DNA of 24,812 bases from Parvularia atlantis (taxonomy: Eukaryota > Opisthokonta > Rotosphaerida), in assembly GCA_943704415.1 (NCBI GenBank), contig CALSCO010001000.1, positions 1 through 24,812 on the forward strand, in the 5' to 3' direction. The position numbers were made by a program, and so were the translations under genes. Positions within the stretch are counted from its first letter, which is position 1. Every line of letters starts with the position of its first letter. Shown here piece after piece: positions 8,101 to 17,268 of this stretch. The notes beneath the pieces were generated by a model. It ran no database searches and was not told the origin of the DNA. It saw only the letters and a program-made list of their open reading frames with translations.

Positions 8101-11100
8101 GAGCGCACGACGCGCGAGGTCCCGCCGCTCGTCCTCGTCACGTACGCCAACGACCTTGAGAGCGCCCTGGCCGTGGCGCGGCTGCTCATCCAGGACGGCG
8201 GCGCCAAGTTTGACGAGGTGCGTCACTGCTGGCCCCCTTGACGCAGCAGCTCACCGCACCGCGCGCCGCCAGCCGCTCCCACCGCTCGCCGAGACGACGC
8301 TCAAGGCAATGGCGCGTTGCAGCCACGTCGCGCTGATCGACCTGTTCTTCGAGCTGGACGCAGACAAGGCGCGGCGCGCTGCGTCGCTTCTAGACTCGGT
8401 GCGCGTGACGGCCCGCGCGGCGACTTGGCGACCGGGGCTGACGGGCGCGGCGCGGCGCGGCGCAGCGCTTCGAAAACGCGCTCATCGACGCGATCAACAA
8501 CCGGCAGGAGGAGACGGCGCTGCTGCTGCTGAGCAAGGGCGTGGCGTTCAAGCGCACGCAGGACGACCTGGACGAGGCGGCCAAGCTGCAGCAGAAGCTG
8601 CTCAAGCGGTGCGTGGGGCGCGCGCAGAGGCACAGAGCGCGTGGGCTCACACGGCACACTGGCCGCAGCGCGATCGAGGTGCCCGAGCTGCGCACACTGC
8701 CGCAGCCCGCGTTCTTGGCCGCGACGCTGGGCATGTCGAGCGTCGTGGCGAAGATGGCCGAGCTTGGCGCCGACCTGACCCGTTGCATCTCGGCCATCTC
8801 GGCGCGCTACGACCACCAAGTGCAGAAGGCAGGCGCACGCACACACGCAAGCGATCGCAACCCCGTTTTCTGACGGCGCAACCGCGCGCAAACAGGAGGT
8901 CTGGTCCAAGCCCATCCCCGTGCTCCGGGCCGTGCTGGGCGCGATCAACGGCGAGATGAACAAGGACGAGGCCGTGCCGATGTACGCGCGCGTCATGCGC
9001 GGCCCGCACGGCCAGCGCCTGCGCGAGGCGGACGCCGAGTCGTACATGGCGCTGCTGCAAGGCCTGGCCGTGGCCATCAAGGGCGGCAACATCGCGTTCC
9101 GCAACAACTCCGAGAAGCTGGAGGAGCTGGCCATTACCGACGTCAACAAGCTCTTGTGCGCGGCGCGTGCCCGTCGCAGCGGCGCCGATGCTGACGGACG
9201 GATGCGTGCGCACGCAGCGAGATCATCGACGAGGGAGCGCACTTGTGCGCGCTCGGCCGCAAGGGCCGCCAGATGCTCGGCGGCGCGCCGAACGAGGTCA
9301 AGGCCGCGCAGACCAAGGAGGAGGCGCAGCTGCGCGAGGCGCTGCGGTGCGCCCAGGCCGAGGGCTCGACGGCGTACGAGATCGCGATCATCGAGGCAGA
9401 CCTGGCACGCGTCGAGGTCGACCGGCGCAACACGGCGCACCTCGAGGCGCTGATCGAGAAGGACGAGCTGGCGTTGGTGCGCACAAGGACGCGCATGCGC
9501 CGCGCGCTGCCTGACGCGCCGCATACAGGTCGCGGACGACGTCGGCTGGCGCGACGCTCGTGTCGACACGGCCGAGAGCGAGAAGCGCATCATCAGCCTG
9601 ATCGACGTCATCTGCGTCCTGCGCAAGCTGTGCGTCCGGCGCGCGTGCGTGCGTGCGCGTGCCTAACGCTTCGCTGCGCAGCGGCTGCACGCTGCAGGGC
9701 GTGCCCGAGGCGGTGGCCGAGGTGCTCGCCGAGGCCGAGGCGAGCTCGGCCGCGAAGAGCGCAAAGAGACTGCCGCAAGAGGCGGTGCAGACGTTCACGA
9801 TCCATACGGTACGTGGTGTTCGCGCGCGCGCACGCGCGCTAATGCAGCCGACGCAGTTCGGCAAGGGCAAGATCGTTGACGAGGAGGACGAGGGCGTTGA
9901 GAAGGACCCGGTCGTGACCGCGACCAAGGTCATCCACAAGTTCCGCTTCCTCTCGCCCGAGATCACGGACGAGTCGGCGCGCCATTGGTTCCACAAGCGC
10001 AAGAACGTCCTCGCTGTGAGCGAGAAGCTCGTGCCACGCTACGTCGAGCTGTTTGAGGCGGTCTGGCGCGGCGACCTCGCGCGCATCGAGCAGGTGCGCC
10101 GTGCGCTGCGCGACGCGCAGCACTGACGCGCGCGCAAAAAAAACGAGCAGCTGACGGATATCGAGGCGCGGAGCGAGCGCGTGCTGATCACTGCCGTGCA
10201 CTCCAACACAGAGCAGACGCCGCTGTCGCTCGCGCTCTTCCGCGGTGCGTGCGGCGCGCATCGTCGCCGTCGCCGTGCCGCGCGCTCATGCGGCGCTCGC
10301 AGGCCACACGCACCTGATTGAGCCGCTCGTGGCCATCGCCAAGGCGCAGTACCGCCCGCCGCGCACGGACAAGAAGGAGGAGGCGCGTGGCCGGTTCAAC
10401 AACCTTGATTTGCTCGACGGTGCGCGTCTTGCACGAGGTGACGGCGGCGGCGGCGGTGGCTCACGCTGGCCGCAGACACCTTTGACGAGATGCCGGGCGC
10501 GGAGGACGAGGGCGAGGTCGGGGGCAGCGACGAGGAAGAGGAGGCCACCGAGCAGGCGGGAAGCGACGACGAGCACGAGGAGAAGGACGAGGCCAACGAG
10601 GTGTGGCGCATGCCGCACGTGCGACACCGGGCAGCTCAGCCGTGCACCCTTGCGCAGATCAACTACAGCCTCGCGTCGCCGTTCACGCTGCTGGCCTTCC
10701 GCGCGGTCGTGCCGCTCAAGTGGCTGCCGCAGCTGACCGAGGCCGACAAGATGGTCCGCACGTGGGCCATGGGCGCACACGGCTGCTGCTGACTCCCGCG
10801 GCCCAGGTGCTCAAGTCGATCGGCGGCTTTTACGAGGTGCACAGCGACGCGGTGCGTGCCAGCCAGCCGGCCGGCCAGCCAGCGGTGCGCGCTCACGGCC
10901 GTCGTAGGAGCACCTGATCAACGAGAGCGACGAGGAGCTGGCGACGAGCGTGTTTGCGGTGCCGCTCGCCTTCGCGACGGTCTTTGGCAAGGTCGCGCCG
11001 GCTGCCGGGCTGCCGCACACTGCGCGCACTCACCCGTCGCGGCGCAGGACGAGGACATCGAGACCCTCATCCGGCTCGTGCGCGCGACCAAGCCGCCGAA

Positions 11101-13625
11101 GGGCATGACCATCCACCCGCTGGGCGTGCTGCACGGCATGGTCGTGAGCAGCCAGGTGCTGCTCGGCTACCGCCGCTCGTCGATGACGTGCGTGCACGCA
11201 GCCGCCGTGGCGCGGCAAGGGCTGAATGGGCTGACGGCGCGTCGGGCCAGGTTCATGACGGGTGGCCAGAACGAGTTTGTGCTCGGCAGCACGCGACACG
11301 TCTTCACGCTGTTCAGCGTCGCGCTCGTCTTCAACCGCACGTCGGCCGCGGCCATCCTGCTGCGGTGCGCTGATACGCGAGCGTGTGCACTGTGTCTGTG
11401 CGGCGCTTACGCTGCCCGCGCGGCAGCGAGACCGGCGGCGGCGACACGTTCACAGACTTTGCGCCGACGGCGAAGGAGCGCGAGGAGTACCTCGACAAGC
11501 CCGCGTCGACGCTGATCAAGCTGGACGCGCACAGCCAGGCGGTGGCGGCGTGGTCCAACGTGCGTGCGGGGCGCGCACGCGTTGGGAGGCCGAGCCTGAC
11601 GTGCACTGGGACGGCAGGACTTCCGCCTCGCCGCGCTACGCCAGCCGACCGTGCCGGCGCTGCTGCTGATGGCGTACCTGTCGCGCCTGGACGCGCTCGA
11701 CTGGCTCGTGAGCGACGCGCCCGTGCGCTCCCTCGAGCAGTTCCTGGCCCAGCACGGCGGCCTGAAGCAAGTGGCGATGGTGCTCAAGTCGCCGCACCTC
11801 GCTGGCAAGAACATCGCCGAGACGGTGCGCAGATCGCTCGTGGCACTGGGGCGACACCTTGACCGAGCGCGTGCAGATCTGGAAGCACCTCTCCGGCCCG
11901 GTCACGGCGCACCCGACGCAGGAGCGCATGACGGCCCTGCGCATGGCCACGCTCGTGGGCGACGCCGACGGCGTGCGACGCCTGGCCGCCGCGGCCAACG
12001 ACCCCGCCGCGGTCAAGCGGGAGATCGACTACGTAAACTGGATCCCGGCCGGCCAGTCGAAGAAGGTCCGTCTCGCGGGGGAGCAGCGGCCAGCGGCTGA
12101 CGGCGCCGCACAGCCCAAGGCGAACGAGCAGAAGGACTGCCGCACGGAGCCGCTGATCGTGCTGGCTGCGCGCGTCGGCCACGTCCAGGTGCTCGAGCCG
12201 CTGGTGCAGCTGGGCGCGGACATGTTCAACATCGACGACAACCACGGCTGGGGCCCGATGCACTTTGCCTGGTGCGGCACGCGCGCGCGCGCACAGGGGG
12301 TGTGGCGGGCGCGCGCTGACGGGTCGGCGACGCCGCTGCAGCCGAGCCAGCCACGTTGACGTGATCAAGGAGCTCGTGCGCCTGGCCAAGGACGACGAGC
12401 AGGGTGCGCCGCTGTCTGCGTTGTTGCCGTGCGTCGCTCACCGCGCTGTGCAGCCCGCGCGCTGCTGGACCACCCGTCCGGCAACTTTGGCCACACGCCG
12501 CTGATGGTCGCGACGTACCACGCGCGCCACCGCGTCGTGCGCCTGCTGCTCGAGCTGCGCGCGGGCCTGGTGCTGACCGAGAGCATGCTGCACGAGACGG
12601 TGATGCACGTGGCGGCGTCGGTGCGTGTCGGGGCTGCGCCTGCGCACGGGGCGTGATGAGACGCTGACGGCGGCGAGCGCAGCGCGGCTACATCAACATC
12701 GTCGGCGAGATTGCGCCGGCGCTGCAGCAGCAGGACCCCACGGCCGCGGCGCGCGCGCTCAACCGCGAAAACACGTACGGCCAGACGCCGATCGAGGTGC
12801 GGCGCTGTGCTTGCGTGCGCGCAAGCGGGGCAGGCGGGCAGAGACACGCGCGCGCGTGCGGCAGATCGCGGCCACGGCCAACAAGCGCATGTTTGTGCTG
12901 GCCAAGGGCGCGCGCGATGCCAAAGTGCCGCACGGCCCGTACGGTCTCGACGGCGCCTGGGACCGCCCGCTCGGCGGGCCCGTGCCGAGCGTGACGCCTG
13001 GTACGCGTTTTTGTGCTGCGCGCGCACTGGTTTGTCCTTATCGCGGCTCGCAGACAAGCTGCCGGACCGCCTGCCCGAGGGCACCAAGGACCCGACCGAG
13101 GGCCTCAAGCTGCCTCTGATCGGCGAGCTGAGCTGGAACATGCGGCGCCGGTTTAAGTGCGTGCCGCCCTCGCCCTCACGCTCGCCGTGTGCGCACGGGC
13201 CTCACCCGCCGCCCGCAGCAACGGGTCGAACGACAACGCGCAAATGCCTGCGGCGGGCGTGCCGGCGACGCAGCCGTGGGCGCGCGATGAGCGTCACGTG
13301 CTCGACGTGCTCACGGCGACGACCAAGGACCTGCCGCGCACGGCGACGACGCTGGCCGAGGTGCAAGGCGTGACCAGTGCGCTGACCGAGTTTGCGTCGT
13401 CGAGCGCGGCCCACGCCAACGACATCAACCGCTACCGCTACGGCGCGCCGGGCGTGACCGACTCGGCCGCGGCGTCGGACCTGGGCATGGACGAGGGCGA
13501 CGCGATCGCGGTGCGTTGTCGCTGCACACAGGTGCGCTCGATGCTATCGCGCTCACCGCCCCGCCGCCGCGCAGTTCCCGAAGGTTGGTCTGCCGAAGCG
13601 GCGCAACCCGAGCGCGCAGCGGTAA
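5141..13625 (+). CDS. Giant ankyrin-repeat protein with nucleotidyltransferase-like N-terminus, about 2,033 aa, 42 exons
   Basis: Exons: 5141-5224, 5295-5462, 5509-5717, 5778-5970, 6036-6100, 6153-6272, 6328-6415, 6474-6584, 6636-6724, 6787-6879, 6937-7066, 7131-7212, 7271-7492, 7541-7972, 8033-8217, 8273-8398, 8466-8608, 8669-8819, 8896-9155, 9218-9476, 9529-9629, 9682-9808, 9848-10093, 10151-10244, 10303-10419, 10476-10600, 10658-10753, 10807-10851, 10908-10991, 11048-11187, 11251-11364, 11427-11559, 11618-11824, 11877-12065, 12114-12271, 12351-12403, 12454-12620, 12683-12796, 12865-13000, 13054-13156, 13219-13510, 13575-13625. All phases agree. The N-terminal third (FVNWDNVLAAGGSVLGCM, SDVDLFIYGL, MERRSPSYELRLGKYAERGF, DCCGKCPP, DDPGRQMIGSF) matches, from memory, a family annotated only as ankyrin repeat protein in fungi. 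Ankyrin units follow at about residues 478-757, 1229-1298 and 1614-1840, with acidic and helical linkers between. The C-terminus ends VGLPKRRNPSAQR. Function is unknown. Less certain points: intron 1 uses an AAG acceptor; the donors of introns 2, 18 and 27 have alternatives; a split into two genes cannot be excluded. Confidence 0.85.
5509..6272 (+). other. Putative nucleotidyltransferase-like core of the ankyrin protein (residues 85-279)
   Basis: The translation shows GGS at residues 131-133 (AAGGSVLGCM), DVD at 165-167 (SDVDLFIYGL) and a later carboxylate D235 (EVLMGFDVNS) after the strand-like QIVLRLYKSP. This order (small GG/GS turn, DxD, third Asp on a following strand) is the catalytic pattern of polymerase-beta-type nucleotidyltransferases. 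GGS-to-DxD spacing is about 32 residues, longer than the usual 9-13, so an insertion must be assumed. Assignment to the superfamily is inference from motif pattern. Confidence 0.45.
6416..6473 (+). other. GC-AG intron (ankyrin gene intron 7)
   Basis: The junction reads GAGAAG|gcacgccc and ends gcgcag, with a CTGAC box 19 nt before the end. The next exon (LAGLGRLLVLERL) requires phase 0. No GT in the right phase is available between FEK and that exon, while the GC start fits exactly. Confidence 0.65.
6937..7066 (+). other. His/Cys cluster of the ankyrin protein (residues 407-450)
   Basis: This exon encodes HHTHPCFSGT followed by GDCCGKCPP: H415, H416, H418, C420, C432, C433 and C436. The grouping suggests a structural metal site inserted between the catalytic-like core and the ankyrin repeats. 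Metal binding is inference. Confidence 0.4.
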
Positions 13626-13702
13626 CCATAGTATGGGTGACGAGTGCCCATCGTTGGGCAATGTGCTGTGGTGGCTGTGTTTGCGCCGGTCCACGTGGAC
13701 GG
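13626..13702 (+). promoter_or_regulatory. 77-bp gap upstream of the PhnZ-like gene
   Basis: This short same-strand gap lies between the TAA of the ankyrin gene and the ATG of the HD oxygenase gene. It is noticeably less GC-rich than the flanking exons (tagtatgggtgacgag, gggcaatgtgctgtgg). It must hold the 3' end of one transcript and the promoter of the next. No motif is recognised. Confidence 0.3.
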
Positions 13703-14564
13703 ATGACCGTCGAGCACGCGGCCGCGGACGAGGAGCAGCAGCAGCAGCAGATGGCGCGCGTGCAGAGCGCCGTGGCGGCCGTGACGCGCCTGCTGCGCGC
13801 GGCCGAGCACCAGGGCTACATCGGCGAGGCCGTGTCGCAGCAGACGCACGCGCTGCAGGCGGCGCAGCTGGCGCGCGAGGCCGGTGCGGCTGTCATTTGA
13901 GGTGCACTGCTTGGCGCGGCTGACGGGAGCCGCGCGCAACGCGCAGGCTACCCCAACGACGTGATCCTCGCCGCGCTGCTGCACGACATCGGCCACCTGT
14001 GTGCGCAGCCGGGCGCGGAGATGATGGGTCAGATGGGCGTCAAGGGCCACGAGAACATCGGCGCGCAGTACCTGCGCCGCATCGGCTTCTCGGACAAGGT
14101 CGCGCAGCTGGTCGAGGCGCACGTCCTCGTCAAGCGCTACCTCACGGCGCGCAACCCGGACTATTACGCCAAGCTGTCGGACGCGAGCAAGACGACGCTC
14201 AAGTACCAGGTGCGCGGCGCACGCGACGTGGGGCGCACGCGTGCTGACGGCGGCGTGGTGGGCGCAGGGCGGCCCGTTGTCGGACGCGGAGGCGACCCAG
14301 TTCGAGCAGGACCCGCTCTTTGACGTCAAGGTCAAGGTGCGCGTTGTCTGTGTCTTGCGCTCGCTCTCGATGTCGCTCTCCGCTGTCGGCTGCGTGAGGC
14401 GTGGCTCACGGCCGCACGGCCGCACGACCGCACGACCGCAGATGCGCACGTGGGACGAGGCCGCCAAGCGCACCGACTGGGCCGTGCCCGCGCTGGACAC
14501 CTACGTCCCACTCATGACGGAGCATCTCGCGGCGCAGCTGCGCGCGTCGCCGCCGTTGACCTGA
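13703..14564 (+). CDS. PhnZ/TmpB-like HD-domain mixed-valent diiron phosphonate oxygenase, 211 aa, 4 exons
   Basis: Exons 13703-13883, 13947-14209, 14268-14336 and 14442-14564 join to 211 residues. PhnZ oxidatively cleaves the C-P bond of 2-amino-1-hydroxyethylphosphonate to give glycine and phosphate; TmpB acts on the trimethylated analogue. Signature segments are GYIGEAVSQQTHALQAA, AALLHDIGHLC, HENIGAQYLRRIGFS, HVLVKRYLTA, DYYAKLSDASKTTLKYQGGP and MRTWDEAAK. Iron ligands known for bacterial PhnZ (His34, His58, Asp59, His80, His104, Asp161) correspond to His49, His73, Asp74, His95, His119 and Asp176, and the gating Tyr24/Glu27 pair to Tyr39/Glu42. The offset is 15 at every position. The start at 13703 gives a short Gln-rich leader (EEQQQQQM); a second ATG follows it. 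The first intron splits the codon for Gly61. No partner dioxygenase (PhnY/TmpA) lies in the window. Substrate within the family cannot be decided from sequence. Confidence 0.92.
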
Positions 14565-14669
14565 GTCTCCTGCTCTCGCCTTGCTTGTCCTCACTGTCTC
14601 GCTTGTTGCCGCCGTTGGTCTGCTGTCGCGCTCGTTGCCGAGTTACCTTCACGAGCGCGACAAAGAAAG
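14565..14669 (+). promoter_or_regulatory. 105-bp gap upstream of the acyltransferase gene
   Basis: A pyrimidine-rich stretch (ctcctgctctcgccttgcttg and onward) lies between the PhnZ-like stop and the acyltransferase ATG, ending in an A-rich caaagaaag directly before the start. Promoter plus 5' untranslated region by position. No named element is seen. Confidence 0.35.
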
Positions 14670-15874
14670 ATGTTGTCGTTCCTGGCCTACGTGGCCTACA
14701 CCCAGGCGCACTCGTTCCTCAAGGCGCTGCAGGCGGTCGTGCTCGGGCGCGCCGTCACGCTCGACGTCACGCGCCCGCTCATCGACGCGCTCGACGTGCG
14801 CCACGCGCCCGCTCTGCCTCGTCGCGCGCGTGCCGAATCCGCAACCGCGCGCGCGCACCAGGTCGAGCTCTACCGCGCGCCCGACTCGGAGGCGCTCGCG
14901 GGCGGGCGCGTCATGTACCTGGCCAACCACCGCTCCTGGGCCGACTTCATGATCGACTCGGTGCGGCGCGTGCGACGCGGGGCAGCGTGGGGATCCCCGG
15001 CGCGCGCTCACGACGCGGGATGGCGCCACAACGCGCCAGGTGCTCACCAACGGCGGCAGCTACCTCGCGCGCTATGGCGTGTTCTTCGGCGTGCCCATGA
15101 GCTGTCTGTACGGCTGGGTGTCGGGTGCGCCGGGCGTGTGGCGGGCTGGGTGCGGCCCGCTTGACGTGCGACGCGTGCTGCAGGCTCCGTCTTCTTCTTC
15201 CACCGGCGCCGCGGCATCGACCGCGACTGGTTCGCGCGGTTCATCGAGGCGACCTGGCGCTACCGCCCGGCCAAGGGGCTCATCGTCTACCCGGAGGGCA
15301 CGCGCAACCTGGGTCAGACGTCGCTGCCGCTCAAGAAGGGCGCGCTCGAGGCCGCGTACAAGCTGCGCGTGCCCGTGCAGGTCATCATCACGACCAACAA
15401 GGAGAAGGCGCGCGCACGAGCAACGCGACAGGCCGCGCTGACCTCTGCGCGCAGATGGTCAACGAGCGCAAGCTCGCCGTTAGCCGTCACGCCAAGATGA
15501 CCGTGTTCTACTCACGCACGATCCGCCCGGACGACTACCCGACCCTTCAGGCGTGGTACGACGCCGTCCAGGTATGCGTGCGCTCTCGATCGCGCTCACT
15601 GAGCCGACGCGCGCGCGCCCCACCAGCGACTGTGGGACGAGACGTGGAAGCGCACGCACGCCTGCACGGACCCGCAGCCGTTCTCGGGCGAGGCCGAGCA
15701 GCTGCTGCTCAAGGCCGCGCCCGAACCGGCCGTCATGCACCGTGTGTGGACGCTGCGGGCGGTGCGCGGCCCGCGTCTACGTGGCTCGTGCGCGGCTCAT
15801 GCGGCCGGCCGCAGGTGCTGCTCGTCGTCGCGGCCATCGCGCTCGAGCGCCTCATCTCGCGCAGGGTCCGCTGA
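14670..15874 (+). CDS. PlsC-type lysophospholipid acyltransferase (AGPAT/LCLAT-like), 281 aa, 7 exons
   Basis: Transfers an acyl chain from acyl-CoA to a lysophospholipid, most likely lysophosphatidic acid or a related lysolipid, at an internal membrane. Exons: 14670-14795, 14862-14960, 15040-15124, 15184-15407, 15455-15571, 15627-15761, 15815-15874. Motif I is NHRSWADF with the catalytic His65 and Asp70 (HX4D). Motif II-type FFHR lies at 108-111, motif III is YPEGTRN at 139-145, and motif IV-like RVPVQVII follows. A hydrophobic segment near the N-terminus and a C-terminal membrane helix (VLLVVAAIALERLI) suggest membrane anchoring. Length matches the 280-380 residue range of AGPATs. Intron 4 has a GC donor with no usable GT. 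Exact substrate is not decided by sequence; AGPAT3-5/LCLAT relatives are the closest types I can recall. Confidence 0.9.
15408..15454 (+). other. GC-AG intron (acyltransferase intron 4)
   Basis: The junction reads GAGAAG|gcgcgcgc and ends cgcgcag, 47 nt, with a CTGAC box 17 nt before the end. There is no GT dinucleotide between the codons for TTNKEK and the acceptor. The following conserved exon (MVNERKLAVSRHAK) is in another frame, so an intron is required. This is the cleanest GC-donor case in the window. Confidence 0.85.
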
Positions 15875-15934
15875 GCGAAAAGAGCGCGCGGCTGTACACT
15901 GTCTTCCCCGGCATGGCCCTGAAAAGCAAACGGC
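15875..15934. other. 60-bp convergent gap
   Basis: This lies between the stop codons of the acyltransferase (plus) and the BCL7-like gene (minus). No hairpin or poly(A) signal is recognisable, and the 3' untranslated regions probably overlap the opposite coding region. Confidence 0.4.
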
Positions 15935-16482
15935 TCATGACGGTTGCCGAGCGCTTCCGTCCACGTCCATCGGCGCGTCGGTCGGTGTGTCAATAGGCAT
16001 CTCGGCCGGCGCGTCGGCCGGCGGCTCCTCCATCGGCGCGGCAGGCTCGGGCGCCTCCGCCGGTGCCTGGACGGGCGCCTCGACCGGTGCGGACGGCGCG
16101 GGCACTTCGGCTGGTGGCGGCGCCTCGATCGGCTTGGGCGCGCCCGCCACCGGCTCGACCACGACGACGGTCGTCCGCCCGGGCGTGTCGGCCGTGGCTG
16201 CGCCAGCACGTCAGCCACCCGCGCGTCCTCTGCAGCGATGGCTGGCGCGCACCGAGCGTCCATTTGAACACCTGCTGGCGGTCGCGCGAGACCCACGCCT
16301 GGACCCTGCGCACGGCGTGAGCCGCGAGCACACGCAGCGATCGCCACCACCCCCAACCCCACGCACGCACGCACCACTTCTTGACCGGCGCCGTCGCGCG
16401 CACGCGCTCGAAGCCTGCGCCGCACGCAAGCGATCAGCCGCGACTTGTGAGGCAGCGGTCACGTGCCTCGTCGTGACGCCAT
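15935..16482 (-). CDS. BCL7-like small protein, 123 aa, 4 exons
   Basis: Exons on the minus strand: 16482-16467, 16414-16375, 16305-16253, 16197-15935; they join to 123 residues. The N-terminal 36 residues (FERVRATAPVKKWVQAWVSR then DRQQVFKWTL) resemble the conserved start of BCL7 proteins (VRKWEKKWV then LRIYKWVPV), with Trp19, Trp23 and Trp34 in the matching places. BCL7 is a subunit of SWI/SNF chromatin remodellers in animals, where an N-terminal block of about 50 residues is followed by a disordered acidic tail. Here the tail is a Pro/Ala/Glu repeat (about 80 residues, units like EAPPPAEVPAPSAP) ending MDVDGSARQPS. The first intron needs a GC donor to keep the frame, so the 16-nt first exon is the least certain part. 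The start codon is only 45 bp from that of SYS1 on the other strand. Identity rests on a short motif. Confidence 0.5.
16415..16466 (-). other. Probable GC-AG intron (BCL7-like gene intron 1)
   Basis: Read on the minus strand the junction is CGACGAG|gcacgtga and the end gcggcgcag, 52 nt. The GT four bases further on would place exon 2 in a frame that loses the BCL7-like sequence. The donor is almost identical to those of CPT1 intron 1 and HID1 intron 1. Confidence 0.55.
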
Positions 16483-16527
16483 GCTGCGATTGTGCTGATC
16501 GCGAGTCGTCGCTCAGTCTCAGGCGCG
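16483..16527. promoter_or_regulatory. 45-bp divergent gap, BCL7-like / SYS1
   Basis: The two start codons point away from each other with 45 bp between them, the tightest divergent pair in the window. There is no room for two separate core promoters, so shared or coding-overlapping promoter elements are implied. Confidence 0.4.
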
Positions 16528-17225
16528 ATGCGCGGCTCGTGGCGCTTCTCCAAGTGGGACCCGGTCCTCATCCTGGCGCAGATCGTGGCGCTGCAGGCGA
16601 CGTACTACGTCGTGGCCGGCGTGACGCTGGCCGTGCTCGGCCGCCTCTTCGGGTGCGCGCGCGATGCTGCGCCGATCAGCCACGTCACTCACATCGCTCG
16701 CGCGCGCGCGCCTCGCAGCGTCACGGCCTCGCTCGCGTACCTCTTCGACTACCGCTCGCTCAAGAGCGATTACATCTTCGGGTGGCTCATCTTCGCCTCG
16801 TTCGTGCTCGCGGCCGCGGCGTGGTGCGCGCGCGGCGCGCGCCTCGTGTGCCATGGCCGATCTCGCGTGGACCGTTGTGCAGCGCCGGCACGCTCCTCGT
16901 CCTCGTCGCGCGCGCCAAGCTCTGCTTCGACTTTGCCGCGACGCTGCACCTCGTGCACTTTGTCGCCTGCCTCTGCTTCGCCGGCTTCCCGACGGTGCGC
17001 GCTGCGTCGCGTCACGCGTGCGCTGCTCACGCTTGGCTCGATGAGTCGGTCATGTGGTGGGCCCTCGCCGCGACGTCGCTCGGGCTCATGTACGGCTGCG
17101 GCGAGTACCTGTGCCTGCAGCGCGAGCTGCTGCCCATCACGCTGTCGGGCAAGGACCTGAGCACGAGCACGGGCACGGGCTCGGGCTCGGGCGCGCGCGC
17201 TGACGCGGCAAACAGCAGCGGGTGA
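16528..17225 (+). CDS. SYS1: SYS1, Golgi-localised integral membrane protein, 173 aa, 4 exons
   Basis: SYS1 is a four-helix Golgi membrane protein that recruits the small GTPase ARFRP1/Arl3 to the trans-Golgi. Exons 16528-16652, 16719-16823, 16883-16994 and 17046-17225 join to 173 residues (human 156). Family features: WRFSKWDPVLILAQIVALQA at the N-terminus (human WDPLLILSQIV), AYLFDYRSL before helix 2, KLCFDFAATLHLVHFVACL (human KQCLDFTVTVHFFHLLGC), and GCGEYLCLQRELLPITL at the end of helix 4 (human GEYLCMRTELKEIPL). The last intron ends GAG rather than CAG. A Ser/Gly/Thr-rich tail (STSTGTGSGSG) extends past the usual end. The ATG at 16528 directly precedes the conserved N-terminus, so the start is well supported. 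Confidence 0.95.
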
Positions 17226-17268
17226 CAGCCAAACGAGCACCCTGTGCATCTGTGGCTTCGCTCTCTCC
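17226..17268. other. 43-bp convergent gap
   Basis: This lies between the SYS1 stop (plus) and the stop of the B-box gene (minus), and is the smallest gap in the window. Nothing recognisable is in it; the two transcripts must overlap or end inside each other's coding sequence. Confidence 0.4.

Noticed and set aside
8829-8895. GC donor for ankyrin gene intron 18
   Set aside because: AAG|gcaggc is in phase, but a GT donor nine bases earlier (8820) is in phase too, so it was not counted among the GC-AG introns.
8301-9626. Open frame of 441 codons on the minus strand
   Set aside because: It is antisense to well-supported ankyrin-gene exons, Arg/Ala-rich and without any domain.
13626-14564. PhnZ-like gene as bacterial contamination
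   Set aside because: It has three introns with the same donor, branch-box and acceptor style as all neighbouring genes and lies between two clear eukaryotic genes.
15735-17225. One long plus-strand frame read as a single protein ending in SYS1 sequence
   Set aside because: Only the last part is SYS1. The upstream part is antisense to the BCL7-like gene and lacks coding character. SYS1 starts at 16528 with its conserved N-terminus.
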